From Chlorops oryzae (Eukaryota > Arthropoda > Insecta > Diptera > Chloropidae), in the NCBI GenBank assembly GCA_020466095.1, contig CM035806.1, positions 160,125,167-160,189,166 on the forward strand: a DNA stretch of 64,000 nt, in the 5' to 3' direction. Position numbers and translations under genes: made by a program. Below, piece by piece: positions 24,701 to 35,535 of the stretch (its first letter is position 1; each line of letters begins with the position of its first letter). The notes below the pieces were generated by a model. That model saw only the letters and a list, made by a program, of their open reading frames with translations. It ran no database searches and was not told where the DNA came from.

Positions 24701-25780
24701 AAAAGTAAGGCTGCTTTCAGACTATTAGCATTTAACTAATTTTAGCTTCTGGTTTTAATAAATGTTGAATGAAACATTTCAAAAATCATACATAATGCTT
24801 TCATATCCCTCTATTTGTTAGATTTCGAATATTTTCAAAATTCGAAGGAAAAGTTAATTTTCCAGAAAAGTCGGGACAAATTGATTAACTTTTCCGGAAG
24901 TAGACTGTGCTTGGTTTTCTATTTGTTGCACTTTACGAGTTCATTCTTTGTATGAAAAACAGGCTAACATTATTAAAAAATTCAACTCTTCGTTCGTTAT
25001 ATTTGATTTAAAAAAAAAAATTAATTAAGGAGCTGCAGCCATTTTATTTCATCTGTAGTTCACATGAATCCAATTGTCAATGCCCAACTTACCCCATATT
25101 CTGGCAAAAGCACGGTGGACCCCCAGTTCGCTGTGCTTTTTAGCTGTTACCTTTTTTCCTTAGGTAAGAAAATCCCATTTTTCAAACGCCCGGTGGGCCC
25201 TTTGACCCCCAGTCCGCCCCTGGATTCAGCACTTTAATGCAAGGATACGAGGGTATAAATTAAAAATTCATCAGGTTGCTTAGCGGATCATTGCGAGTCA
25301 TCGCTTAGGAGCTATATCCGCTCAAATGAAACATATCTTAACTGGCCTCGCTCTTTCTTCCCTATTAATGAGACAATATTCGAAAATCATCCATTTTTTT
25401 TTTAGTTTGATTATTAAAAACCTTCATTAACTAGTAACTTTATTGCCCATATTTTTTTTTTTTTTTTTGGTCCTGCCACCTACTGGAATTGAGTGCAATA
25501 ATTGTTTTCTAATTTTCAATTCATCTTTGGACTAGATAACTACGTTTTTCGTCACTCAAATGAGTGAAATTAGAATGAAAAACATGTAAACGATTTAGGC
25601 ATAATTTGACATGACTAATAGTTTTCTGCTGGGCATGATACTAATAGGAACTTTTATGAAGACTTGTTTTCCTGGAAAAGATCTAAAATTCTTCAGCATA
25701 AAGAGTCGGCTTAAAGTCTTTTCTAAGAAATGCTTTTATTCCGGCGATCTCGAGATCTGCTCCGCTGATATATGTATGTA
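24701..25780. other. Non-genic, with a truncated hAT-like end
   Basis: The stretch at about 25120-25222 is GC-rich and ends in CCAGTCCGCCCCTG, which looks like the right terminus of a CAGGGGCGGAC-type hAT element whose left end is lost. A TTTTCTGCTGGGC motif near 25622-25634 matches the terminus of the MITE at 40916-41232, but its partner end was not found. Poly-T at 25451-25468. Confidence 0.4.
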
Positions 25781-27067
25781 ACAGGTTGGCTGATAAGTCC
25801 CCGGGTCTGACACATAGATGGCGTCGCTAGTATTAAATGCATATTATTTTTATATAGTGGCAACCTTCAAATGATTCATGTCAAAATTTGACGTCTGTAA
25901 GTCAATTAGTTTGTGAGATAGAGCGTCTTTTGTGAAGCAACTTTTGTTATTGTGAAAAAAATGGAAAAAAAGGAATTTCGTGTTTTGATAAAATACTGTT
26001 TTATGAAGGGAAAAAATACAGTGGAAGCAAAAACTTGGCTTGATAATGAGTTTCCGGACTCTGCCCCAGGAAAATCAACAATAATTGATTGGTATGCAAA
26101 ATTCAAGCGTGGTGAAATGAGCACGGAGGACGGTGAACGCAGTGGACGACCGAAAGAGGTGGTTACCGACGAAAACATCAAAAAAATTCACAAAATGATT
26201 TTGAATGACCGTAAAATGAAGTTGATCGAGATAGCAGAGGCCTTAAAGATATCAAAGGAACGTGTTGGTCATATCATTCATCAATATTTGGATATGAAAA
26301 AGCTCTGTGCAAAATGGGTGCCGCGCGAGCTCACATTTGACCAAAAACAACAACGTGTTGATGATTCTGAGCGGTGTTTGCAGCTGTTAACTCGCAATAC
26401 ACCCGAGTTTTTGCGTCGATATGTGACAATGGATGAAACATGGCTCTATCACTACACTCCTGAGTCCAATCGACAGTCGGCTTAGTGGACAGCGATCGGT
26501 GAACCGTCTCCGAAGCGTGGAAAGACTCAAAAGTCCGCTGGCAAAGTAATGGCCTCTGTTTTTTGGGATGGGCATGGAATAATTTTTATCGATTATCTTG
26601 AGAAGGGAAAAAGTGTGACTATTATATGTCGTTATTGGAGCGTTTGAAGGTCGAAATCGCGGCAAAACGGCCCCATATGAAGAAGAAAAAAGTGTTGTTC
26701 CACCAAGACAACGCACCGTGCCACAAGTCATTGAGAACGATGGCAAAAATTCATGAATTAGGCTTCGAATTGCTTCCCCACCAACCGCATTCTCCAGATC
26801 TGGCCCCCAGCGACTTTTTCTTGTTCTCAGACCTCAAAAGGATGCTCGCAGGGAAAAAATTTGGCTGCAATGAAGAGGTGATCGCCGAAACTGAGGCCTA
26901 TTTTGAGGCAAAACCGAAGGAGTACTACCAAAATGGTATCAAAAAATTGGAAGGTCGTTATAATCGTTGTATCGCTCTTGAAGGGAACTATGTTGAAGAA
27001 TAAAAACGAATTTTGACAAAAAAATGTGTTTTTCTTTGTTAGACCGGGGACTTATCAGCCAACCTGT
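25781..27067 (+). mobile_element. mariner element, Himar1-like (irritans subfamily), defective
   Basis: The element is 1,287 bp. Left and right terminal inverted repeats both start ACAGGTTGGCTGATAAGTCC, the sequence I recall for Himar1. The ends sit between TA dinucleotides (25779-25780 and 27068-27069), the mariner target. One transposase gene lies inside, broken by a nonsense codon and a frameshift. It could move only with transposase supplied in trans. The near-perfect repeats and few lesions suggest a fairly recent insertion. Confidence 0.95.
25961..27003 (+). pseudogene. mariner transposase (Himar1-like), inactivated
   Basis: Cut-and-paste transposase with an N-terminal paired-like helix-turn-helix DNA-binding region and a C-terminal DDE domain. 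The ATG at 25961 (MEKKEF) matches the family start; an in-frame GTG 9 bp upstream is not needed. The reading frame is open for 174 codons to a TAG at 26483, which stands where a glutamate codon is expected in relatives. A second lesion near 26610-26620, a short deletion in the EKGK..S region, shifts the frame; the rest is read in another frame to the TAA at 27001. The catalytic D residues remain: MDETW at 26432, HQDNAPCH at 26707 and APSDFF at 26812, with 34 residues between the last two (DD34D). No full-length product is possible. Confidence 0.95.
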
Positions 27068-27069
27068 TA

Positions 27070-27684
27070 TATCGAGGGACTTTTGACAGATGTCTGCATG
27101 TCGATCTATGAATTCGGTTTGGGAGAATTTTTTTTTTTTTTTTTTTTTGTTTTGAATCATCACTCAGCAAGAAGAACAGAGCAAGGCAAATTTTTCCAAT
27201 CGGCTAAAATTCGAACAGGAAATGTCATGCTGACAGCTTGAAATCTAAGTAAGAAGGCTAGTCAAGTGTTTTTTTTTTTTTTTTTATAATGTCCCACAGC
27301 TAGTTCTCTGCATGAACAATTAAGTATATATACAATTCAAAATTAAAGATATGAATATATGTATAAAGACGCTGATAAATAAAGAAAACTGACCAAGAAA
27401 ACACTTCTTAAAGTCAAGAAGGATGGTACAGGCATTTAATGGGAATGTGTATAAGAATAACTGTATCGATCATTACAAAAACATAACAAGTAAATGGCAC
27501 AATCTGGGCCAAACTTTTATCGGGCCAGATCGGCACAAATTTTAACATTTTCCACAATCACTGTTGGGTTCGGGCATATCGTCGCCTATTGTCGAAAAGA
27601 TATCGGGGAACAATCAAAATGTGACACAAATCGTTCAAAACGATCACACTTGTCAGCATCAGAGTCCAAAAATTGCGTTCACAC
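27070..27684. other. Non-genic
   Basis: Poly-T at about 27127-27147 and 27270-27286; no other feature. Confidence 0.4.
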
Positions 27685-27822
27685 TGTCGGGATAGTGTCG
27701 GGATAGTGTCGGGATAGTGTCGGGATAGTGTCGGGATAGTGTCGGGATAGTGTCGGGATAGTGTCGGGATAGTGTCGGGATAGTGTCGGGATAGTGTCGG
27801 AATAGTGTCGGGATAGTGTCAG
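27685..27822. repeat. 11-bp minisatellite, GTCGGGATAGT unit
   Basis: About 12.5 head-to-tail copies of GTCGGGATAGT with only a single A substitution (about 27800) and a diverged last unit. The near identity implies recent slippage or unequal exchange. The open frame on the minus strand (repeating Asp-Thr-Ile-Pro-Thr-Leu-Ser-Arg-His-Tyr-Pro) is a product of the repeat, whose 11-bp unit closes after 33 bp. Confidence 0.95.
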
Positions 27823-28008
27823 GATCCCGGCTTTAAGTAAGAATGAATGATTCAATTGAGAGAAAACTCCATACACAATGTTTGTAGGTATGGAAATCAG
27901 AAAGATAATGTCACAGATGATCGATATAAATGAAATAATAGAAGACCCGAGTGAAGTTGATTTTGCTTTCCACTTGGATATTCAAGCTTTCGAATGATAC
28001 ATACATAT

Positions 28009-29231
28009 ATCGTAGCCACTATTCAATAACCACGTAAGCGCCAATTACTCGAAATAACATTTTTGGTTTTTATGGTAGAAAAATATGTTTGCAATGCGTT
28101 GGCAGCCTCATCTTGGCAAGTTTGTATGAAAAAAAAAATTCAAGCCAATTGAAAAACCTCATAAGTGGCACTTACTTACTTACTTACTGAGTGCCATACG
28201 AAATAACATGACATGTTTTATAAATTAATTTTTCAGCATTGACTTTATAAGGACTCCGTTGGCATTAAAAAGAAAAAAACGGGATGAGTTGATGAGTTTT
28301 AATAAAGCATAGGCAGGCTTGCACTTGCAGCCTTTTTGAAACGCTTTCAATAAATAATAGAATCGAATACCGTTCCCAGACTGTCTCTTGAAATTCTGAA
28401 TTTAAGCGCCAAAAAGTAGCATTTCAGACTGTGAATACTGGAACTTACGAGTTCAATCAGTTGATTTTTTTTTTTTTTTAATTGGGCTCAACAAAAATTT
28501 TCACCAGCAAAATTCATTTCAAAAATGAAAAAATTGAAAAACAAGCAATGAATAAAACATTAGATATATTGTCATTGAGACGTCAGACATTGCGGAAAAT
28601 GAAGGCACTAGCAATGTTGTTAACAATCAACTATCTATGTATCAATAAATCAACAATCTATAGTGCCTTCCAGTCGATAATTCGTCCTAAGAAGAACTTG
28701 GAAACGTGTGAGTATCTAAAATATGTCATAAATGAATATTTTTGGGAACAAAAACAACGGAAAAATTTTTATTTAATGAAACAAAATTACTTAAAAGAAT
28801 CTCGTGAGCCAGGCCCCTACGCACGGAGGGATTTTGGGCGTTCGAACATTGTTTTTACTCGGCATTTTAAAAAAAACCTCGAAAACATAGCTTGTATATT
28901 CATGTTTGCATAGCATATTTTGTGAAAAAAAATTAACAAATAGATTTGGCCTCTAGGATTCGATTAGTAACACACAGCGTAACGTAACGATAACATACAT
29001 ACTTGAGTTAAAACCTCCCCCATGAGCGATTCCTGAGAACGGGCCTGTCTACAACTAAATAATTTCAAAAACATTTTCTGCACCGTTGATGGAGTCGCAA
29101 AATTATGTTTTGGGTAAAACAAAATCGATTTCAAAACACCGCTAGAACTATTGAATTTTTTAATTTTATTTTTTTTATTTTTCTAAAAATTCATGTCATG
29201 GCACTTACGTGGTTACTGAAGAGTTGCGGCG
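28009..29231. mobile_element. Possible 1.2-kb TIR element
   Basis: The left end (about 28009-28052) and the right end (about 29200-29240, reverse complement) share ATATCG, a partly matched CCACTATTCA stretch and ATAACCACGTAAGCGCCA / GTAACCACGTAAGTGCCA. A plus-strand frame at 28482-28913 (143 codons, non-ATG start, AT-rich) lies inside but has no recognised domain. If real, this is a non-autonomous or decayed DNA transposon. The two ends could also be unrelated copies of a short repeat. Confidence 0.45.
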
Positions 29232-29298
29232 ATATGTACATATATATTGTTAAAATCTAACCCAATTGCCTGTACTCAGAGGGAAAAATTCGACTTAC

Positions 29299-29655
29299 CC
29301 CGATTTGATACAGTATCCGCACGTGCTTCCCGTTTATAACCACGCTATTACCGCTGTTAACTTTATGATTTTGCTGTTGTTTATTTGTTGTTGTTGTTGT
29401 CTTTTATTTGTTTATGCCGTTCTATATGTTGCTGTTGAAAGTGCTGCTGATGCAACTGATGCAACTGATGGTGCTGGTATAATTTTTGCAAATACAACGA
29501 TGCAGCAGAGTTCGCAGCAGCATTTTGATAGCCATTCAAATGCTGTGGCTGCTTATATTGTTGCTGCTGGTGCTGCTGCTGCTCATTGATGCTCTTAAAT
29601 TTTGTGGCATGTTCGATATTGATGATATCCAATATTTGATGCGATCGTCGCCTAT
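29299..29655 (-). CDS. Putative exon 2 of unknown secreted protein gene
   Basis: This proposed exon follows the start exon at 29726-30080 through a 70-nt intron (29656-29725) with GTAGGC donor and CATTAG acceptor, which joins the frames in phase 1. It reads DRRRSHQILDIINIEHATKF and then Gln/His/Asn-rich sequence encoded by CAG/CAA repeats. The frame hits a TAA at 29381. The next frame then stays open through VVINGKHVRILYQIG to a strong donor GG|GTAAGT at 29299/29298. Either an additional small splice or a one-base error in the A-rich CAA repeat around 29383-29395 is needed. I do not recognise the product, and the exon limits are inferred. Confidence 0.35.
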
Positions 29656-29725
29656 CTAATGGCTGTACATTTAATTCGATTGATTTTATTTTTAATGTTG
29701 GATTTCTGTTACTGTTGCTGCCTAC

Positions 29726-30080
29726 CTTCGCTGCTTTGATTGCCTTGTTGACTGCTGCTGCTGCTGCTGTTGATATTTCTGTTACCATGATCGAACGTGT
29801 CATTATCGAATGTTGGCCCATTAATCGAATATTCCAAGTGGTTATGTTTGAGCAGATAATGCTGCACTTCGGTGACGCTGCTGCTGACTGCATCAACTGT
29901 GGGTGTTGTTCGCGCAGTTGCTGTTGCAGTCGCATTCGCATTCGCCGTTAACTCATAGACCTCCAGCGGTAATCGTGTACCGCAAATCATGCCGATGCAC
30001 TGGCATAACATTAAAATGAAAATGCTGCTGCGCCGCCTCCTCCTGCAGGCATTTCTCGTTGCTGCCGTTGTTGTTGACAT
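29726..30080 (-). CDS. Putative first coding exon, secreted or signal-anchor protein
   Basis: The ATG at 30080 has a good fly start context (AGCAAAATG). The peptide opens with a basic run (RNACRRRRR) and a hydrophobic segment (SSIFILMLCQCIGMICG, about residues 18-34), as expected of a signal peptide or anchor. The next part is Ala/Thr/Ser-rich with three possible N-glycosylation sites (NAT, NDT, NSS) and a poly-Ser run. Codon use is balanced, unlike the surrounding AT-rich DNA. A donor at 29725 (AAG|GTAGGC) ends the exon in phase 1. It may be nested in an EFL1 intron in antisense or be a separate neighbour. Function unknown; low similarity outside flies would be expected for such low-complexity sequence. 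Confidence 0.5.
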
Positions 30081-32172
30081 TTTGCTAAATAACTTTTTCA
30101 CTTCGAAATTTTGATTCAACTTTTTAAATTTTATATTATTTTGACTGGTTTTTATTTTTATGTATTCAATTGAACTAGTCTCTTTAGCTGCTTGCTCTAT
30201 TATCTCAGACCAATTGGGAGAACTTAAGAGTTGCGGACTGATCAGCTTTCCGCTATTAAATGAATAATTGAGATTTTGATTTATTTGAATTGAATTTTTT
30301 TTCCATTTAGGTAGGTACTTATTTCTTATGTTATCGTGTTAAAGTTTTCCGTTTAAAAAAAGGCTCGCATGCATTACTGAACTAGTCGCACCGATCTGGT
30401 TGCTCCACACTTGTCTTCTTCAACGCCGTTATTGAGAGAATTGTGCGTACGCTCGTTGGTGTTATTGTGGTCTTGTTGTTGTTGTTGTTTTTTTTGTTTT
30501 TTTTTTTTGTTGCTTTTATGATTGAGGTACGATTTTAATTTTATTTGCTCCTTTTCTTTTATAATTTTTTCCGATATTTCTTTTTAATTTTTTTTTTGTT
30601 TTTTTTGTTTATTTTTTTTTTTTGTTTTTATTTGTTTTGTTTTTGGCTTTGGTTGCAGGTTTTGCCAAGCGATTGGTATATAACTTGTTTTGGTTATTGG
30701 CGCTGTGTATTTCTGCTGTTGTTATGTTGTTGTTACCGTCTTTGTCGTGGTCGTCGCCGTCGTTGCCGAAGCCGTTGTTGGTATTATTACCGTTGTTGTT
30801 TTTGTTGTTACCGTTGCCTTGTTGCCTTTTTCATGGATTCATTCATAAATTTTCAATTCATTCAGTACGTACGGGAGAACTCGTACACGTGCATGCATGT
30901 GTTCGTACGTAAGTAGGGATTATTGCGCATGTTGCTCTGTCTTTTGTCTATTTATGTATTTTTTTTTTTTTTTTTTTTTTGTTAATGCTGATTTGAATAA
31001 TTGAAAAACTAGAACGTTTTTTTTTAAATTGAATTTTTTTACTTTTTATTTTATTTACTTTAAAATGTTAGTAAGTATTTCATTGGAACAAAATTTTCCA
31101 ACAAGAAAAAAGGAAACCCGTTGGAGGTCCTTTTTCTAATCTCCGTATTTTCGTGTTTGTTTGCTTTGATTTCTTATTTTTTCCTTTTTATTTTGTTGTT
31201 TTTTTTTCTTCTCGCGTTTTTTTTTTTATTTTCCGATTTTGTTTGCGCTATTTTCGTTTTTGCTTTGTAAAACCGTGTTTAAGAATACTTATTAGAACGT
31301 TTAAACTTTAAAGCAAAAGGTATAACCGCAAACACCAGCTGCTGCCTTGAAACAACTTCACATTTCGAATTGATCAAATAAACTGAAATATAAAAACTCT
31401 GCTCGTTGGACTTGTAACCCTGCCGTGTGCCGTGTGCGCGCTGTAGTCGGTTGTATCTTGACGTCACACTACGCTCTGCGATCCGATTCTGCGCCTTGCC
31501 TTGCCTTGCCTTGCTTTACGACGGCTTACGCTGCCTTGCCTTGCCTTTCCTTTCCTTTCCTCTCGTTTCGTTTTGTTTCGTTTCCGCCTGAATTGCTCGA
31601 CAAGCCAGACTGCGTCAGTCACTCGCAGTCGCCAAACTTGAATGAATACCAACACTAGCGCCGAACGTTGTCGGCAGATTTTCATGCACACTATTCGTGT
31701 CAGCATACAACCAAACACGTTGAGCGTTCGTTATGTTTGGTTCGGTTCGGTTCAGTTCGGTTCGGTTGGCATCGGCTCGACTCGATAGTTAAGATAAACG
31801 TGGTATCTTTAAGAATTGACCAGGGACCTACGAGACGGAACCTATTGGCTGGTGCACGATCGGTTGCACATTAGCTGCCAGAGTTGCGCGCTTTGTTAAG
31901 GGTTTGCCTTAATATAATTCTTGTGGCTGTATTGTTATTCGTGCGCTTCGGTATGAATGAGTTTAAAGTTACGCTCAAAAGTATTGCTTATTTTATGTTT
32001 GCTAGTTTTTAATCGTTCAGTGAGACCGATGAGACTTGCGACTGTATTTCATGTGGGGTGCAGATCTGCTATTTGATCAGGCATTGTATGTATGTATTTA
32101 TATCCTGTCATGAGGATGAGGTGAGGATGTTCGTTTACAGTCAAGAACCCCCAAAATGAGATTGAGTGGACT
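30081..32172. other. Possible 5' region of the minus-strand gene; no coding
   Basis: T-rich simple repeats (30490-30640, poly-T at 30959-30980 and 31190-31240), TTG/CCG-rich sequence (30712-30830) and a GC-richer block at about 31400-31900 with (CCTTG)n near 31495-31560 and (GGTTC)n near 31739-31770. The last block lies upstream of the start at 30080 and could contain its promoter, but no core promoter element was pinned down. Confidence 0.3.
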
Positions 32173-33129
32173 TAAGGCCCAGTTACTCTTGAGTGAACGT
32201 ATCTAAACTTTACATATTTAATCAGCTCACTTGATATGCTACATTTTATATGCGAGAAGTTATGGACTTATTTGAATTGAGATAAGTATCTGTGGAAAAC
32301 AGATCTCTATAAGTTGTAAGTATAGTAGTTAAGTTAAGTAAGTTAGAGTTAAGTTAAGTTAAGTTAAGTTAGTAAGTTAGAAGTTAAGTTAATGTTAAGT
32401 TAAGTTAAGTTAAGTTAAGTTAAGTTAAGTTAAGTTAAGTTAAGTTAAGTTAAGTAGTTAAGTTAAGTTAAGTTAAGTTAAGTTAATTAATTAATTAAGT
32501 TAAGTAAGTTAATCTTGGAATCAGAACGTCTAAGTTAAGTTAAGTTAAGTTAAGTAATTATTCTAGTAAGTTAAGTTAAGTTAAGTTAAGTTAAGTTTAA
32601 GTTAAGTTAAGTTAGTTATTAGTTAAGTTAAAGTTAAGTTAAGTTAAGTTAAGTTAAGTTAAAAGTTTAAGTTAAGTTAAGTTAAGTTAAGTTAAGTTAA
32701 GTTTAAGTTTTAAGTTTTAAGTAAGTTAAGTTAAGTTAAGTTAAGTTAAGTTAAGTTAAGTTAAGTTAAGTTAAGTTAAGTTAAGTATTAAGTTAAGTTA
32801 AGTTAAGTTAAGTTAAGTTAAGTTAAGTTAAGTTAAGTTAAGTTAAGTTAAGTTAAGTTAAGTTAAGTTAAGTTAAGTTAAGTTAAGTTAAGTTAAGTTA
32901 AGTTAAGTTAAGTTAAGTTAAGTTAAGTTAAGTTAAGTTAAGTTAAGTTAAGTTAAGTTAAGTTAAGTTGTTAAGTTAAGTTAAGTTAAGTTAAGTTAAG
33001 TTAAGTTAAGTTAAGTTAAGTTAAGTTAACTTGGTTTCCATTTCGAAATTCAAACTCAAATTGAAATTGAAATCAGCTGTTTGTGTCGTCAGGGCTGTTT
33101 AGTTCAATCAAGAGTAACTGAGCCTTTAA
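32173..33129. mobile_element. TIR element carrying an AAGTT array
   Basis: The left end TTAAGGCCCAGTTACTCTTG and the right end, inward, TTAAAGGCTCAGTTACTCTT form inverted repeats of about 27 bp with few mismatches. TTAA at both edges recalls the piggyBac target, but it may be part of the repeat. No transposase frame; most of the interior is the pentanucleotide array at 32319-33031. Confidence 0.65.
32319..33031. repeat. AAGTT pentanucleotide satellite
   Basis: About 710 bp of (AAGTT)n, irregular on the left (deletions and insertions such as AGTAAG, TTAATTAATTAAG and a unique 25-bp insert near 32513-32532) and nearly perfect from about 32785 to 33030. The gradient in purity shows expansion concentrated at the right side. 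It lies within an inverted-repeat element. Confidence 0.95.
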
Positions 33130-33426
33130 TCATTCTTGTTATTCTTACTATTGCTATTGTATTTTTATTGTTCGTTGCGGAGAATTTTATTCGGTTGTAG
33201 CACAGGAGGACTTTCGTCAAATTTCGGTCTTTTTTTTTACCGAGAACTTTTCCCAATTTCAATGTCTCCTTTTATCTTCTGGAAAATAATGTAGGATCTC
33301 TTGGGCCATTTCAGGCGATGCACTTCACAAACTATTTTGCGGTGTACATTGAGGTCAAAAGAACTGGTCCCTCGGGTAGTGAACTTTAATATTAAATAAT
33401 TTTTATTTAAGTATTATATATTATTC

Positions 33427-34025
33427 TTTTTATACCGACACACTCTGTGTCGAGGGTATATTGCGTTTGTTGGGTTGTGTGTAACAGCCAGAACCAGTCG
33501 AGATAGACTATACAAAATGTATATAGAAATGATCAGCGTCACCAGGAGATTCGATTTAGACATGTCCGTCTGTCCGTCTGTCCGTCTGTCTTTCTGTTGT
33601 CTGTATACAGTTATCTTATCGAAGGAGTTGAGCTATCTTGACAAAATTTTGTATGCGTGCTCACGGGGACATGAGTAAGACTAAGTTCGAGAATGGACCC
33701 GATCGGACCATTTTTAGGGGTACCTCCAGTACTAGGGTCTGTCACAAAAAAATCCGAAAACTGCCCCAAAATCTGACATTTTCCAAATATTTCAATGAAA
33801 CTTAGAATTTGTGCGTATATTTAAGCCTCCGATTAGAATTCCGAAAAATTGGAAAAGTGGGCGTGGCAAAGGGGCGGTTTGCATAAAGAAATTTAAAAAA
33901 ATGCGGTATATGGGGCCCCTATGGCCTTAAACAACTCCTGATATTAAAAATTATTTGAATATGTGTGTCTGTGTCGGGTATTCTATTGTCAGGCTTGCCT
34001 GACTATAACACCCTTACTTGTTTTT
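33427..34025 (+). mobile_element. HINE (DINE-1-like) subfamily 1, near full length
   Basis: 5' end TATACCGACACACTCTGTGT with an internal CGACACA..TGTGTCG hairpin; then GTGTAACAGCCAGAACCAGTC, a (TCCG/TCTG)n core at 33565-33595, the GGGGTACCTCCAGTACTAGG block and AGTGGGCGTGGCAAAGGGGC; then the 3' end with TGTGTCGGGTATT, the TCAGGC/GCCTGA hairpin and ACACCCTTACTTGTTTTT. ATACCGACACA and TGTGTCGGGTAT make the subterminal inverted repeats. It is about 600 bp and non-coding. Confidence 0.8.
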
Positions 34026-34732
34026 AATAAAAGTATTTTCCCGTTGGCCATTGTTTGCGCATGGATGATCAATGATCACTGATCATGTTTGCGGACAACA
34101 TATTCGAGTCCCACTCTTTTTATATAGAAAAAGATTGTATTTTTATTGGTCTACTTAACTGAAGATGTCACCCTCGGCTCGTCGTCTCAATCGCCGGCAC
34201 CGTCGGCGCCGCTTCGACCGTCGCTGTGTCGTAACGAATCGTTGTTGTGATGAATGAATAAGAGAATAAATGAAGGTCGTTCATCTTGCTGCACATTATC
34301 AGCAAGTGTACACAGTAATTTATCTGAACTGTTTCCATAGAGATTCAACAACGGTTGAAGGACTAATATCAATCTTGCACTTTCTCGTGCTGCAAGAAAT
34401 CGCAACGAGAATTTTCAACGATTTTCGATATTGAAAGAAATCATAAGTATGATAGATATGACCTAAATGCAATTGTTTTGTGCAGCAAAATTTCAAGTCT
34501 GTGGAAATCAAGTGGAAATATTTCTTTTCCAATATTTGCGATTAAAAATCGTAAACATTACAAGTTACTTTAGAACTTTATGGAATACATATGTATATAA
34601 GTACTTTATAAAACACATCATCAATTGGCGATTTTATAAAGTCATCTTAAGGAATTATCTTCGAAGTTTAAATTAAATTAAAATTAAAAACCTCTAACGT
34701 TTAATTTATTCAAATAATTATGCGTTAAAGCT
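34026..34732. other. Non-genic
   Basis: Includes a TGATCAATGATCACTGATCA palindromic patch near 34066-34086 and (CGGC)-rich sequence near 34190-34215. Nothing further. Confidence 0.4.
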
Positions 34733-34920
34733 CAGAAGCGAATTGAGGGGGAAACGGGGCGTTGAAGGGGCATCCACCCCGGCCGTCATATCATATTTTA
34801 ATTTTTATAAAGTTTTTTTATTTTTATTTAGACTAGGGGGAGGGAGCGACATTTCCAGTATGGTGCTTGCATTGTGCCCCCATTGCTGCCCGGGGCCCGA
34901 AATGTCTCGCTACGCCACTG
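34733..34920. mobile_element. hAT MITE, GGCGTAGCGAG family, diverged copy
   Basis: The right terminus CTCGCTACGCCACTG is intact and matches the copy at 42450-42603. The left terminus CAGAAGCGAATTGAGG is mutated. Candidate 8-bp duplications TTAAAGCT and TAAGAGCT differ at two positions, consistent with age. The interior shares ATTTTAATTTTTATAAAG and GGCCCGAAATGTCTCG phrases with the sibling. Confidence 0.75.
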
Positions 34921-35237
34921 TAAGAGCTTAACTTAACGTCGAATCGGACTTAAGTTTAATAAAGCTTCTTGATGAGATTGGCGCATCAGCTGAAAATAGT
35001 CGCAAGTTCCGATAAACCATTTTTCTAGGACCTGTATGGGTGTTTTGGCACATTTATTCTATTTCTGGGCGTGTTTTATGCGCTGATCGCGCTCATCTTC
35101 ACTTCGGATCGTCCTCTCGGCCTGACATATGTATCATATGTAGGTATCTGCGTTGCAAAGCTCGACTTAAATGGTTCTGCCGTTTCGGAGGAGATCATCT
35201 TTTGATCCTGATCAAGAATATTTACTTATATGTTTAT
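34921..35237. mobile_element. HINE fragment
   Basis: From about 35020 to 35230 the order CGACTTAAATGGTTCTGCCG, TTTCGGAGGAGATCATCTTT, TGATCCTGATCAAGAATATT matches the right part of the subfamily 2 element (plus strand of 12720-12845). It lacks termini. Only about 100 bp precede it without assignment. Confidence 0.5.
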
Positions 35238-35238
35238 A

Positions 35239-35411
35239 CAGTGAACTACGGATAAATGCAACATGAATAAATGCAAAAATCGCATAAGTGCAAGGTGTTT
35301 TGAAGCCTTTTTTATGCGTTCTCATGAAAATTAGCACAGATTAGTGCAAAGGACGCATAATTGCACGAGAATTCAAGCAAAAAACGTGTTGCATTTATCC
35401 GTACTCTACTG
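35239..35411. mobile_element. pogo-like MITE, GGATAAATGCAACA family
   Basis: The left end CAGTGAACTACGGATAAATG (then CAACA) and right end, inward, CAGTAGAGTACGGATAAATG (then CAACA) are flanked by TA (35237-35238 and 35412-35413). The 173-bp interior repeats AATGCA/TGCAC motifs and codes for nothing. CAGT termini and TA target again point to pogo/Tigger. Confidence 0.8.
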
Positions 35412-35427
35412 TATTGCATATCTATGC

Positions 35428-35535
35428 AATGTTATCTCTCTATGCGGACGATTTTTGTAAATGCTCTATTATACCTGCTTCTCGAAAAGTGCCCTTTTAA
35501 GTGGACATATTTTTCGGTCCCGTATGTGTCCGCTT
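35428..35535. mobile_element. pogo-like MITE, GCGGACA family, degenerate
   Basis: Contains TCTCTCTATGCGGAC, GCTTCTCGAAAAGTGCCC and CGGTCCCGTATGTGTCCGCT in the order seen at 14189-14353. Termini are eroded. Confidence 0.6.

Noticed and set aside
27685..27822. CRISPR-like array
   Set aside because: Repeats are directly contiguous 11-mers without spacers, and the genome is eukaryotic.
27679..27876. Minus-strand frame with repeating Asp-Thr-Ile-Pro-Thr-Leu-Ser
   Set aside because: Product of the 11-bp minisatellite; no start context or conserved flanks.
29381..29941. 187-codon minus-strand frame read as a single exon
   Set aside because: Its first half overlaps the better-supported start exon in another frame and looks non-coding there. 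Only the part below 29655 is retained, joined through the proposed intron.
32319..33031. Telomeric repeat
   Set aside because: AAGTT is not the insect TTAGG repeat, the array is internal, and it sits within an inverted-repeat element.
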